From Lachnospiraceae bacterium (lineage in GTDB: Bacteria > Bacillota > Clostridia > Lachnospirales > Lachnospiraceae), in NCBI GenBank assembly GCA_024691125.1, contig JAILNV010000232.1, forward strand, positions 1 through 39,233: a DNA stretch of 39,233 nt, read 5' to 3'. The number at the start of each line of letters is the position of its first letter. Position 1 is the stretch's first letter. Both the position numbers and the translations under genes were made by a program. The notes beneath the pieces were generated by a model, which was not told where the DNA came from, searched no databases, and was given only the letters and a program-made list of their open reading frames with translations. Below are positions 31,794-39,233 of the stretch, piece by piece.

Positions 31794-31906
31794 AGAACCG
31801 CACGAACATGAGGAAGCAGCATTTACGAAGTTAAACAGCGGATTCCGAATGGGCGTAGGATTACGATAGTGTGAAACACGGAGTAATCCGTGTTGTATAC
31901 AGAATT

Positions 31907-32734
31907 ATGATAACAAGCACATCAAACGGTAAAATTAAAAACATAATACAGCTTAACAGCAGTTCCAAGGCGCGTCGTGAGCAGAATGCCTTCGTTGCAG
32001 AGGGCATTAAGATGTTTATTGAAGCGCCTCCTATTCGTATTAAGGAAGTATATATAAGCGAGGATCTGCTCGATAAGGTCAATATCTCAATAAGATATGA
32101 TGATAAAGATGAGGAATCCGAGCTTCTGAAAAAATGTGGTCACAAGCTGGAAAAAACCGGGTATACAGAGGCCAGCAGACAGGTTTTTAAGAAAATATCG
32201 GATACAGTTACACCGCAGGGAATTGTTTGTATTGTCGAAAGAAAACACTATGAACTCGAGGATCTTTTAAGAGTCAGTGAGGATATGTCGCTTAGGGTTC
32301 TGATCCTTGAGGGAATACAGGATCCGGGGAATCTGGGAACTATGATAAGAACAGCAGAGGCTGCGGGATATGATTTCGTACTTGCAAGCGAGGGAACGGT
32401 AGATGTATATAATCCCAAGGTCATAAGATCCACGATGGGCTCGGTATTCAGGGTTCCGATAACATATACCCGTGACCTTAAGAAAGCAGCAGAGGAGCTT
32501 AAAGGGATGGGAGTTAAGTTATATGCTGCTCATCTTAAGGGAAAACACGATTATAATAAGATAAGTTACGGAAGAAGAACTGCAGTCATGATAGGGAATG
32601 AAGCAGGAGGTCTCAGTAATGAAGCATCCGAAATGGCAGATGAGCTGATAAAGATTCCAATGCATGGTCAGGTGGAATCGCTTAATGCCGCAGTAGCCGC
32701 CGCATTACTGATGTATTCAATAAAAGGAGAATAG
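31907..32734 (+). CDS. SpoU-family (TrmH/RlmB-like) RNA 2'-O-methyltransferase
   Basis: 275 residues from ATG 31907, where relatives begin (MITSTSNGKIKNIIQL). The frame extends to a GTG at 31871 with AGGA ten bases upstream, so a start there cannot be excluded. The N-terminal substrate-binding domain (SSSKARREQNAFVAEGIKMF) leads to the SPOUT knot: LEGIQDPGNLGTMIRTAEAAG (motif 1), STMGSVFRVP (motif 2) and IGNEAGGLSNE with IPMHGQVESLNAAVAAALLMY (motif 3). It methylates a ribose of rRNA or tRNA with S-adenosylmethionine; the target cannot be told from sequence alone. It ends one base before proC. Confidence 0.88.
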   Translation: MITSTSNGKIKNIIQLNSSSKARREQNAFVAEGIKMFIEAPPIRIKEVYISEDLLDKVNISIRYDDKDEESELLKKCGHKLEKTGYTEASRQVFKKISDTVTPQGIVCIVERKHYELEDLLRVSEDMSLRVLILEGIQDPGNLGTMIRTAEAAGYDFVLASEGTVDVYNPKVIRSTMGSVFRVPITYTRDLKKAAEELKGMGVKLYAAHLKGKHDYNKISYGRRTAVMIGNEAGGLSNEASEMADELIKIPMHGQVESLNAAVAAALLMYSIKGE

Positions 32735-32735
32735 T

Positions 32736-33527
32736 ATGAGAATAGGTTTTATAGGACTCGGAAATATGGGATCAGCCATGATTGGCGGACTCATAGCAAA
32801 CAAAGTTGTATCGGCTCAGGATATCATAGGAGCGGATGCCAGCATCGAAAGAATGGATGAAATGGAGAAGCGGTACGGAATTGACGTAACATCCTCCAAC
32901 AATACCGCTGCAAGAGCCGACATTGTGGTAACCTCTGTTAAGCCGCAGGTATATGAGGCTGTAATAGAGGATATAAAGGATACTGTTTCAAACAACACTG
33001 TCATCATATCGATAGCACCCGGAAAGACACTTGACTGGCTAAGAGATAAGTATGGCAAGCCTGTCAAGCTTGTAAGATGCATGCCCAATACACCTGCACT
33101 TGTAGGCGAAGGATGTACGGGCGTATGCAGGAATAATCTTGTCAGTGATGAGGAGTTTAAGACAGTATTAAGGATACTTAACAGCTTCGGCAGAGCCTAT
33201 GAGGTATCGGAAAGTCAGATGGATGCAGTAGTGGCAGTAAGCGGAAGCTCTCCGGCATATGTATTCATGCTTATAGAAGCAATGGCGGACGGAGCAGTGG
33301 CAGAAGGCCTTCCCCGTAAGACAGCATACGAAATGGCTGCCCAGGCAGTTTTTGGCAGTGCCAGGATGGTACTTGAAACCGGGAAACATCCCGGAGAGCT
33401 CAAGGATATGGTATGTTCACCGGCCGGAACGACTATTGATGCGGTGGCAGTATTGGAGGAGATGGGCTTCCGTTCGGCAGTTATAGAAGCAGAGAGGGCA
33501 TGCGCGGCCAAGTCAAGAAGCATGTGA
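32736..33527 (+). CDS. proC: Pyrroline-5-carboxylate reductase
   Basis: 263 residues. The N-terminal Rossmann fold begins IGFIGLGNMGSAMIGGL. VVTSVKPQVYEAVI and VRCMPNTPALVGEG are the conserved NAD(P)-domain segments. The C-terminal dimerisation domain has VSGSSPAYVFMLIEAMADGAV and ELKDMVCSPAGTTIDAV, the ProC signature. It makes proline from pyrroline-5-carboxylate in the cytoplasm. AAAGGAG lies before the ATG, and the one-base gap after the methyltransferase gene points to an operon. argF is about 1.5 kb away but separated by a cell-wall gene, so no amino acid operon is implied. Confidence 0.95.
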   Translation: MRIGFIGLGNMGSAMIGGLIANKVVSAQDIIGADASIERMDEMEKRYGIDVTSSNNTAARADIVVTSVKPQVYEAVIEDIKDTVSNNTVIISIAPGKTLDWLRDKYGKPVKLVRCMPNTPALVGEGCTGVCRNNLVSDEEFKTVLRILNSFGRAYEVSESQMDAVVAVSGSSPAYVFMLIEAMADGAVAEGLPRKTAYEMAAQAVFGSARMVLETGKHPGELKDMVCSPAGTTIDAVAVLEEMGFRSAVIEAERACAAKSRSM

Positions 33528-33558
33528 AACAATTTTGTAAAATAAACGTAACAAACAT

Positions 33559-33587
33559 TTGACAATTCTGTAAAACCCTGTTATAGT
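33559..33587 (+). promoter_or_regulatory. Strong promoter of the SH3-hydrolase gene
   Basis: TTGACA (33559-33564), a 17-base spacer and TATAGT (33582-33587) is close to the sigma-A consensus. The leader to the ATG at 33712 is about 117 bases and contains the perfect palindrome ACAACATGTTGT (33632-33643) and a TTGTAA/TTTGTAA repeat at about 33609-33624. AGGAGG stands before the ATG. Confidence 0.7.
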
Positions 33588-33711
33588 ATAGTTCGATGAC
33601 TTTTAATTTTGTAACAAATTTGTAATAATTCACAACATGTTGTAGGTGGTAAAGAAGGTGCCACAAGCTGTTGGAATTAGATATAGTCATCCAATACTAT
33701 AGGAGGAAATC

Positions 33712-34944
33712 ATGAAAAACAGAATGCATGCTTGTATGGCGGCAGTGGCATGGGTTACAGTCACAGCGACCGTGATGCTGGGGGGTATGCAGAGTGTTTT
33801 CGCAGCAGGTAAGACGATCACAAAGTCTGATGCTGCATCGGCGAAGATTACGGTTAAGGATACCGTAGCCAAAAACAGCGGGTCAGATGAAGATTCGTCG
33901 ATAGATATCAAGGTTGGCTCAGGTTCGACCATAGATATCAAGGTAGACGGAACGGAAGACAGCAGCTCGGAAAACAGTGCAGATCTAAGGGGTGAGATCG
34001 CAGGAATAAGTTACGAGAAGCTGGCAATGGCAAATGTTGAAGAGGCGGTAAATGTCAGAGCTTCTTCCTCTGAAGATTCAGAAATAGTAGGTAAGCTTTA
34101 CAAAGAATGTGCCGGTGAGATTCTGGAGAAGGGATCGGGCTGGACAAAGGTTCGCTCAGGTAAGTTAACAGGCTGGGTTAAGAATGATTATTTGTTATTC
34201 GGAGCAGATGCCAAAAGACTGGCTGACTCCGTGGTTGAGAAGGTAGCCACATCAAAGACTTCATGTCTGAGAGTCAGAAAAGAAGCCAGTCAGGATGCAG
34301 GGATTTACGATCTGCTCGCCGAAGGAGATGAGATTGAGGTTGTCGAGGATCTTGGCGACTGGGTATCGGTTGAATTCTCCGACGGAACGGTTGGTTATGT
34401 ATCAGCCGAATATGTTGATATATCGGATGAGATCAGTAAGGGTGAAACGATCGAATCCATAAGAACCAAGGAAGAGGCAGAGAAGAAGGCCAAAGAAGCA
34501 GCGGCAGTAAGCGCAAGCAGCGCCAAGGCATCTAAGAGCTCAGACAAATCTTCCAAGAGTTCATCCACAAGCAGTGAGGCTTCCGAATCATCAGGCAATG
34601 TAGCATCATATGATGATGTAACCTTACTTGCAGCACTTATACAGAGTGAAGCGGGAAATGAGTGCTTCGAGGGTCAGGTATCCGTAGGTGCAGTTGTTAT
34701 GAACAGGCTTCGCACAGGTAAATACGGTAATTCACTGTATTCTGTAATATATGCCAAGGGACAGTTCTCACCCGCCGGAAGCGGCAAAGTGGCTCAGATA
34801 TGTGCACAGGGTCCGAAATCAAGCTGTGTATCGGCAGCTCAGGCAGCACTTGGTGGTGCTTCATATGTAGGAGCGGCAACCAAGTTCAGACCGGTAAGCT
34901 CCGGCTACGATGGCGTAGTAGTAGGGAATCATGTATTTTGGTAA
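33712..34944 (+). CDS. Secreted cell-wall hydrolase (SH3-SH3-SleB/CwlJ type)
   Basis: 410 residues. A signal peptide covers residues 1-32 (MKNRMHACMAA, hydrophobic core, then VFAAG). An acidic Ser/Lys/Asp-rich stretch follows. Two bacterial SH3 domains lie at about 106-164 (VNVRASSS, GWTKVRSGKLTGWVKNDYL) and 182-240 (LRVRKEAS, DWVSVEFSDGTVGYVSAEYV). A Lys/Ala/Ser-rich linker rich in serine spans 255-300. The C-terminal domain (301-410) is of the Hydrolase_2 SleB/CwlJ family, with the predicted catalytic Glu in LIQSEAGNE. SleB enzymes cleave cortex or septal peptidoglycan. Its secretion and SH3 domains suggest vegetative wall remodelling. It has its own promoter and terminator, so it is monocistronic. 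Confidence 0.88.
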   Translation: MKNRMHACMAAVAWVTVTATVMLGGMQSVFAAGKTITKSDAASAKITVKDTVAKNSGSDEDSSIDIKVGSGSTIDIKVDGTEDSSSENSADLRGEIAGISYEKLAMANVEEAVNVRASSSEDSEIVGKLYKECAGEILEKGSGWTKVRSGKLTGWVKNDYLLFGADAKRLADSVVEKVATSKTSCLRVRKEASQDAGIYDLLAEGDEIEVVEDLGDWVSVEFSDGTVGYVSAEYVDISDEISKGETIESIRTKEEAEKKAKEAAAVSASSAKASKSSDKSSKSSSTSSEASESSGNVASYDDVTLLAALIQSEAGNECFEGQVSVGAVVMNRLRTGKYGNSLYSVIYAKGQFSPAGSGKVAQICAQGPKSSCVSAAQAALGGASYVGAATKFRPVSSGYDGVVVGNHVFW

Positions 34945-34969
34945 AATATAATATATAACAGTAGAAAGA

Positions 34970-34998
34970 AATGGTGGTGTTATGCATCACCATTTTTT
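34970..34998 (+). terminator. Intrinsic terminator after the SH3-hydrolase gene
   Basis: AATGGTGGTG (34970-34979) pairs with CATCACCATT (34985-34994) over ten positions with one G-T pair, a 5-base loop, and TTTTTT immediately at the foot. A clear intrinsic terminator. Confidence 0.85.
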
Positions 34999-35009
34999 AT
35001 TTCGCATAC

Positions 35010-35038
35010 TTGTAAAAAACGCCGTAATATAGTACACT
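35010..35038 (+). promoter_or_regulatory. Promoter of argF
   Basis: TTGTAA (35010-35015), a 17-base spacer and TACACT (35033-35038) lie 37 bases before the argF ATG, directly after the terminator of the preceding gene. The leader is short and has no attenuator-like structure. Confidence 0.55.
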
Positions 35039-35074
35039 TTAATCTATTCTTATTTTTTGAAAGGGCGGATTGTC

Positions 35075-36061
35075 ATGAGCTTAAAGGGAAGGGATTTTTT
35101 AACACTTAAGGATTTTACAAAGGAAGAAATACTGGAGTTCCTTGATCTTGCGGCCGAGCTTAAGGCAAAAAAGAAGCAGGGAATCTTTGACCGTATGTAT
35201 AAGGGAAAGAATGTTGCTCTTATATTTGAGAAGACCAGTACAAGAACAAGATGTTCATTCGAGGTTGCGGCTCATGATATGGGTATAGGTACTACTTACC
35301 TTGATCCCAAGAGCTCTCAGATAGGGAAGAAGGAAAGCACAGCCGATACGGCAAGGGTGCTTTCAAGGATGTTTGACGGAATAGAATACCGCGGTTTCGG
35401 ACAGGAAATAGTGGAAGAGCTGGCCAAATATGCAGAAGTCCCCGTGTGGAACGGACTTACGAATGAATTCCATCCCACCCAGATGCTTGCCGATCTGCTT
35501 ACGATACGCGAGCATTTGGGAACCATTGAAGGCCGAAAGCTGGTGTACATGGGAGATGCAAGATATAACATGGGTAATTCCCTTATGATCACATGCGCCA
35601 AGATGGGAATGCATTTCGTTGCTGCCGCACCGAAGAAGTATTTTCCTAATGAGAAGCTTATTGAGGAATGCAGGGAGTTCTGTAAGATAAGCGGCGGAAC
35701 TATTGATTTTAATGAAGATGCAATGGATGCAGCGAAGGATGCTGATATTATATATACGGATGTGTGGGTTTCCATGGGCGAGCCTGATGAGGTATGGGAG
35801 GAGAGGATACGGGAGCTTACTCCGTATAAAGTTACAATGGATATAATGAATCAGGCTAAGGAAGGAGCCATATTCCTGCACTGCCTGCCGTCATTCCATG
35901 ATCTTAAGACCGAGATCGGAGAGGAGATGGGCAAGCGTTTTAACCTGACAGAAATGGAAGTTACCGATGAGGTATTCGAGAAGTATTCAGAGGTTGTATT
36001 TGACGAAGCGGAGAACCGCATGCACACCATAAAGGCTGTAATGGCTGCTACATTGGGATAG
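35075..36061 (+). CDS. argF: Ornithine carbamoyltransferase
   Basis: 328 residues from ATG 35075, preceded by AAAGGGCGGA; an upstream TTG at 35057 is less likely. EKTSTRTRCSFEVAAHDMG holds the carbamoyl-phosphate loop STRTR. FHPTQMLADLLT is the HPTQ motif. MGDARYNMGNSL and VWVSMGEPDE shape the ornithine-side loop, and HCLPSFHD replaces the usual HCLPAFHD. Catabolic (ArcB) and biosynthetic (ArgF) forms are not separated by these motifs; no arginine deiminase gene lies nearby, which favours the biosynthetic role. It condenses ornithine and carbamoyl phosphate to citrulline in the cytoplasm. Followed two bases later by a small membrane protein gene. Confidence 0.93.
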   Translation: MSLKGRDFLTLKDFTKEEILEFLDLAAELKAKKKQGIFDRMYKGKNVALIFEKTSTRTRCSFEVAAHDMGIGTTYLDPKSSQIGKKESTADTARVLSRMFDGIEYRGFGQEIVEELAKYAEVPVWNGLTNEFHPTQMLADLLTIREHLGTIEGRKLVYMGDARYNMGNSLMITCAKMGMHFVAAAPKKYFPNEKLIEECREFCKISGGTIDFNEDAMDAAKDADIIYTDVWVSMGEPDEVWEERIRELTPYKVTMDIMNQAKEGAIFLHCLPSFHDLKTEIGEEMGKRFNLTEMEVTDEVFEKYSEVVFDEAENRMHTIKAVMAATLG

Positions 36062-36063
36062 TA

Positions 36064-36351
36064 ATGAATAAAGAATCCAGAAAATATATCAGAAATGTAA
36101 TGAGAGGAAAGGATTTCCTGATCGATTTCATCAATGCGGCTCTGGCTGTAGGGATATTGGTTATGGTTGTCCTTAATTCCTTCGGCGAAGGCACGGGAAT
36201 GTATTTTCCCCAGATATTCGGTTTCGGAGCGCTTCTTGCCGGGTTTAACTGCATTAAGAAGATAAGGGCAAGATCCGGCTTCGCTTTTGCATTCGGAGGA
36301 TTTGCGATACTCATGGCAGTAGTAGCGGTACTGTGTTATTTGAAGATATAG
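36064..36351 (+). CDS. Small membrane protein, DUF6637-like
   Basis: 95 residues. A basic N-terminus (MNKESRKYIRNVMRGKDF) precedes three hydrophobic segments at about residues 20-37, 43-58 and 75-92. The pattern resembles the DUF6637 proteins of Lachnospiraceae, assigned from memory and without alignment. Function unknown. It starts two bases after the argF stop and lies 13 bases before the next small gene, so it is part of the argF transcript. Confidence 0.65.
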   Translation: MNKESRKYIRNVMRGKDFLIDFINAALAVGILVMVVLNSFGEGTGMYFPQIFGFGALLAGFNCIKKIRARSGFAFAFGGFAILMAVVAVLCYLKI

Positions 36352-36364
36352 GATTGGGATACAG

Positions 36365-36724
36365 ATGGAAGAAAAAATACAGTCATATGAGAATATCGTA
36401 CTGTGCGGTGCGAATGCATATGAGCAGAAATATTACTTTAATGAAACCTTCAGCGGACTGCCGGATTCGATAAAGGATGAGCTTCACATTATCAGCGTGC
36501 TGTTTACAGAAGAGGTCGGAGGGATCATAACCTTCGAATATGCTCCCGACGGAAGCTTAAGCGTTAAAACAGATGCCGATGAAGATGATATCCTGTATGA
36601 CGAGATAAGCTCCGGACTTCTGGTAAAGGAGATATTAAGGAAGAAACAGGAGCTGTTTGAGAGTCTTGAGCTGTATTATAAAGTAGTCTTTTTAGGTCAG
36701 AGTCTTGATGAGGATCTGCTTTAA
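36365..36724 (+). CDS. DUF6145-like cytoplasmic protein
   Basis: 119 residues, acidic, with no membrane segment. VLCGANAYEQKYYFNETF, the VLFTEEVGGIITFEY beta hairpin and a C-terminal helix ELFESLELYYKVVFLG are the features of DUF6145, a Lachnospiraceae family of unknown function. It follows the small membrane gene by 13 bases. The family name is from pattern memory. Confidence 0.7.
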   Translation: MEEKIQSYENIVLCGANAYEQKYYFNETFSGLPDSIKDELHIISVLFTEEVGGIITFEYAPDGSLSVKTDADEDDILYDEISSGLLVKEILRKKQELFESLELYYKVVFLGQSLDEDLL

Positions 36725-36864
36725 GCAGGTGTGAGTAATACGGAATGCATATTATATATATGCCGGATGAATCCAAAACAGCGAAAAATATGTAGTATTT
36801 TGAGTCTGTTCTGAATATTTTCAATATAGAATAACAACATTTGATAAGGAGCAGAGGAAGTAAA

Positions 36865-37635
36865 ATGTTACTTGCAATAGACGTAGGCAATACAAACATT
36901 ACATTGGGTATATATGAAGGTAAGTCGCTTAAAGGTCATTTCCGCCTTACAACCAAGATCCCCAGGACATCGGATGAGTACGGGACCATGATATCGGATC
37001 TTATAGAGAGACAGGGGATGAAGGTTTCGGGCATCACCGGTGTTATCATAGCAAGCGTCGTTCCCGGTGTAATGCATTCCCTTACAAGCAGCATAGTTAA
37101 ATATTTTAAACAGGAACCCCTTATAGTAGGTCCCGGAACCAAGACGGGAATAAAGGTAGCGACCAAGAATCCCCGTGAGATAGGTTCAGACCGTATAGTA
37201 GATGCGGTAGCGGCATATGAGCTTTACGGAGGTCCTGTTCTGGTACTTGATTACGGAACAGCAACAACATATGATCTGGTAACGAAGGAAGGGCATTTCG
37301 TTGCAGGGATAACAGCACCCGGAATAAGGATATCGGCCAAGGCACTTTCCGAGGGTGCTGCCAAGCTTCCGGAAATAGAGATCGTAAAGCCCGATTCAAT
37401 CCTTGCACAGGATACGGTAACGAGCATGCAGGCCGGTCTTATGTACGGTCAGATAGGTCAGACCGAATATATAATCAAACAGGTAAAGAAGGAATCCGGA
37501 TACGATGATCTTAAAGTAGTTGCGACCGGAGGACTGGGAAGAACGATCTATGATGAAACAGATATGATCGATGAGTACAATATGGATCTTACTCTGGAGG
37601 GACTCAGGATCATATATGGTAAGAACCGTCAGTAA
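36865..37635 (+). CDS. coaX: Type III pantothenate kinase
   Basis: 256 residues from ATG 36865, preceded by AGAGGAAG; an ORF start at 36841 has no such site. [18 protein letters not shown] is the ATP-binding DxGNTN motif. [21 protein letters not shown] and [11 protein letters not shown] (pantothenate binding), then [13 protein letters not shown] and [13 protein letters not shown] complete the CoaX pattern. It starts coenzyme A synthesis by phosphorylating pantothenate and, unlike CoaA, is not feedback-inhibited by CoA. The 140-base gap upstream contains a GCATAT/ATATGC near-palindrome (about 36743-36760) and no clear promoter. It leads into dusB and greA, the usual neighbours. Confidence 0.95.
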   Translation: MLLAIDVGNTNITLGIYEGKSLKGHFRLTTKIPRTSDEYGTMISDLIERQGMKVSGITGVIIASVVPGVMHSLTSSIVKYFKQEPLIVGPGTKTGIKVATKNPREIGSDRIVDAVAAYELYGGPVLVLDYGTATTYDLVTKEGHFVAGITAPGIRISAKALSEGAAKLPEIEIVKPDSILAQDTVTSMQAGLMYGQIGQTEYIIKQVKKESGYDDLKVVATGGLGRTIYDETDMIDEYNMDLTLEGLRIIYGKNRQ

Positions 37636-37683
37636 TAGACAGGGGATGAACAGAAACAGCAATTCTATCGTATATGCGGCCGG

Positions 37684-38658
37684 ATGGGAAGAATGGTAAC
37701 AATAGGCAATGTTAATCTGAAAAATAAATGGATACTTGCGCCGATGGCAGGGGTTTGCGACCTGCCATTTCGTGCGTTATGCACCGGAATGGGAGCCGGT
37801 ATGACCTGCATGGAGATGGTCAGTGCCAAGGCTATTTATTATAACAATAAGAATACAGAGCAGTTAATGGAAATATCACCCGAGGAAGATATCGTATCAT
37901 TGCAGCTGTTTGGCTCGGATCCAACGATCATGGGTGATATGGCTGCAAGGATAGAGGACAGGCCATTTTCAATCCTTGATATAAATATGGGATGCCCTGT
38001 TCCTAAGGTAGTGAACAATCATGAGGGTTCGGCGCTTATGAAGGATCCGCTGCTGGCAGGCCGTATTATAGAGGCAGTGGCAAGATCGATAAGTAAGCCG
38101 GTCACGGTAAAGATCCGTAAAGGCTTTGATGAGGAACATGTAAATGCCGTTGAAATAGCCAGGATAGCCCAGGAAAGCGGTGCTGCTGCAGTGGCAGTAC
38201 ATGGAAGAACCAGAGAACAGTATTATTCCGGTAAGGCAGACTGGGATATCATAAGGCAGGTCAAAGAGTCTGTTAAGATACCGGTCATCGGAAACGGTGA
38301 TGTAAAGGATGCCGAGTCAGCTCATAATATAATAGAAGAAACAGGCTGCGATGCTGTTATGATAGGACGTGCCTGTCAGGGTAATCCCTGGATTTTTAAG
38401 GAACTTACCATGGCAGATGAAGGGCTTTGGTATCACGGACCTACGATGGAAGAACGCAGGCAGATGATACTGAAGCATGCGAGGATGCTCTTGGAATGTA
38501 AGGGCGATTACATCGGGATCCGTGAGATGCGTAAACATGCGGCATGGTATACGCAGGGACTGCCGGGTTCATCGAAGCTCAGGGGAAGGCTAAGCGAGAT
38601 AATAAGCTATGAAGAGCTTGAACGTTTACTGGAGGATGTTTATTCCAAACATTCTTGA
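37684..38658 (+). CDS. dusB: tRNA-dihydrouridine synthase
   Basis: 324 residues. ILAPMAGVCDLPFRALC opens the FMN TIM barrel. DINMGCPVPKVVNNHEGSALM contains the catalytic cysteine in the MGCP motif. VTVKIRKGFD, AVAVHGRTREQYYSGKADW and VIGNGDV and MIGRACQGNPWIF bind FMN and phosphate. The C-terminal helical domain binds tRNA. ATG 37684 has little in front of it; ATG 37693, just after GGGAAG, gives MVTIGNVNLKNK, which also fits the family. It reduces uridines in the tRNA D-loop. Named DusB as the common type in Firmicutes. The stop codon overlaps the -35 element of greA. Confidence 0.93.
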   Translation: MGRMVTIGNVNLKNKWILAPMAGVCDLPFRALCTGMGAGMTCMEMVSAKAIYYNNKNTEQLMEISPEEDIVSLQLFGSDPTIMGDMAARIEDRPFSILDINMGCPVPKVVNNHEGSALMKDPLLAGRIIEAVARSISKPVTVKIRKGFDEEHVNAVEIARIAQESGAAAVAVHGRTREQYYSGKADWDIIRQVKESVKIPVIGNGDVKDAESAHNIIEETGCDAVMIGRACQGNPWIFKELTMADEGLWYHGPTMEERRQMILKHARMLLECKGDYIGIREMRKHAAWYTQGLPGSSKLRGRLSEIISYEELERLLEDVYSKHS

Positions 38659-38684
38659 CAGTGAATAAGTGAATGGAGTATACT
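38655..38684 (+). promoter_or_regulatory. Promoter of greA overlapping the dusB stop
   Basis: TTGACA (38655-38660) includes the dusB stop codon. After an 18-base spacer comes TATACT (38679-38684). The leader to the greA ATG is about 130 bases and contains a TCACAT/ATGTGA hairpin without a T-run (about 38736-38756). Confidence 0.6.
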
Positions 38685-38822
38685 ACGCAAGTATGGGAAT
38701 CTTTACTCTGTTTTGATCAGTATATGGTCAGATACTCACATACAGATTGGATGTGAAGAAGAAAACAGTTAATCAGAAAGGATCCCGGTTCATAATAAGC
38801 CAGATCAAAAGAGGGTGATAAG

Positions 38823-39233
38823 ATGGAAATGGAGAAGAAAAATATCTTAACTTACGAAGGACTTAAGAAGCTTGAGGATGAGCTTCATGATCTTAAGGTA
38901 GTAAGAAGAGCGGAAGTAGCTCAGAAGATTAAGGAAGCAAGGGAACAGGGAGATCTTTCCGAGAATGCAGAGTATGATGCAGCCAAGGATGAGCAGCGTG
39001 ATATAGAGGCACGTATCGAGGAGATAGAGAAGATACTTAAGAATGCAGAGGTAGTCCTTGATGAAGAGGTTGATACAGGCAAGATCAGTATTGGCTGTAA
39101 GGTTAAGATAAGAGATTTGGAATTCAAAGAGGATATGGAATATAAGATAGTCGGATCGACAGAGGCCGATTCACTTAACGGCAAGATAAGTAATGAATCA
39201 CCTGTAGGAAAGGCACTTATCGGAGCAAAGAAG
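38823..39233 (+). CDS. greA: Transcription elongation factor GreA, 3' end cut by window
   Basis: The first 137 codons are present; the gene runs off the end. The N-terminal coiled coil ([43 protein letters not shown]) carries the acidic tip [11 protein letters not shown] that reaches the polymerase active centre. [11 protein letters not shown] starts the C-terminal FKBP-like domain, and SPVGKALIG lies close to its end. GreA rescues backtracked RNA polymerase by stimulating transcript cleavage. GAGGGTGAT precedes the ATG. The total length should be about 160 residues, so only about 20 are missing. Confidence 0.95.
   Translation, partial: MEMEKKNILTYEGLKKLEDELHDLKVVRRAEVAQKIKEAREQGDLSENAEYDAAKDEQRDIEARIEEIEKILKNAEVVLDEEVDTGKISIGCKVKIRDLEFKEDMEYKIVGSTEADSLNGKISNESPVGKALIGAKK

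Noticed and set aside
36725-36864. Promoter for coaX in the TA-rich gap
   Set aside because: TTGAGT and TATAGA are 19 bases apart and other pairs are worse; no reliable choice.
1-39233. tRNA, rRNA, CRISPR arrays, insertion sequences, prophage or known riboswitches
   Set aside because: All longer intergenic gaps were read for these and none showed cloverleaf arms, regular spaced repeats, transposase or recombinase genes, or conserved riboswitch cores.

Overview
The window looks like chromosomal DNA of a low-to-mid GC Firmicute, most likely a member of the Lachnospiraceae (Butyrivibrio/Lachnospira/Roseburia-like). The grounds are the small Lachnospiraceae-type families (DUF5702, DUF6382-FHA, DUF6145- and DUF6637-like proteins), a reverse rubrerythrin, many large hybrid histidine kinases, AGGAGG-type ribosome binding sites and the coaX-dusB-greA order. 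No tRNA, rRNA, CRISPR array, transposase or phage gene was seen.

Layout. 1-350: AT-rich leader with TGACGTCA repeats, then the C-terminal tail of what looks like a small Flp-type pilin. 351-5009: tail of a Tad/Flp-like pilus locus (DUF5702 protein, TadE-like protein with a Cys-rich C-terminus, A24 prepilin peptidase, second TadE-like protein, DUF6382-FHA protein). The secretion ATPase and TadB/TadC platform genes are not in the window. 5073-6505: a flavodoxin-SCP2 fusion and a HIT protein. 6561-7622 (minus): murG. 7870-17874: a tightly packed sensory operon of four large proteins: a 7TM hybrid kinase, a REC-GGDEF-degenerate GGDEF-REC-HD-GYP cyclic-di-GMP protein, a hybrid kinase with the cluster's only HPt domain, and a hybrid kinase fused to a C-terminal DegV (fatty-acid-binding) domain. 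17906-18490 (minus): reverse rubrerythrin with a PerR-box-like palindrome over its promoter. 18802-19785: voltage-gated-type K+ channel. 19786-20094: intergenic region carrying two head-to-head consensus DnaA boxes in a perfect palindrome. 20095-20460 (minus): small unknown gene. 20593-22392: a fifth hybrid kinase. 22505-24881: zinc-ribbon membrane protein plus TPM-domain protein. 24940-25845: truA with an unusual insertion. 25855-26973 (minus): CE2-type SGNH esterase. 27203-39233: mostly housekeeping genes (dnaE, pfkA, a SpoU-type rRNA methyltransferase, proC, an SH3-SleB-type cell-wall hydrolase, argF, two small unknown genes, coaX, dusB and the start of greA).

The most distinctive content is 7870-17874. 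Start/stop overlaps or gaps of 1 to 51 bases point to co-transcription from one good promoter at 7795-7823. The single HPt could in principle serve as the phosphotransfer hub between several receivers, including the two receivers of the cyclic-di-GMP enzyme. The DegV fusion suggests a link between fatty acids (or lipid state) and phosphorelay or cyclic-di-GMP signalling. These links are inferred from gene order and domain content; the sequence does not prove them.
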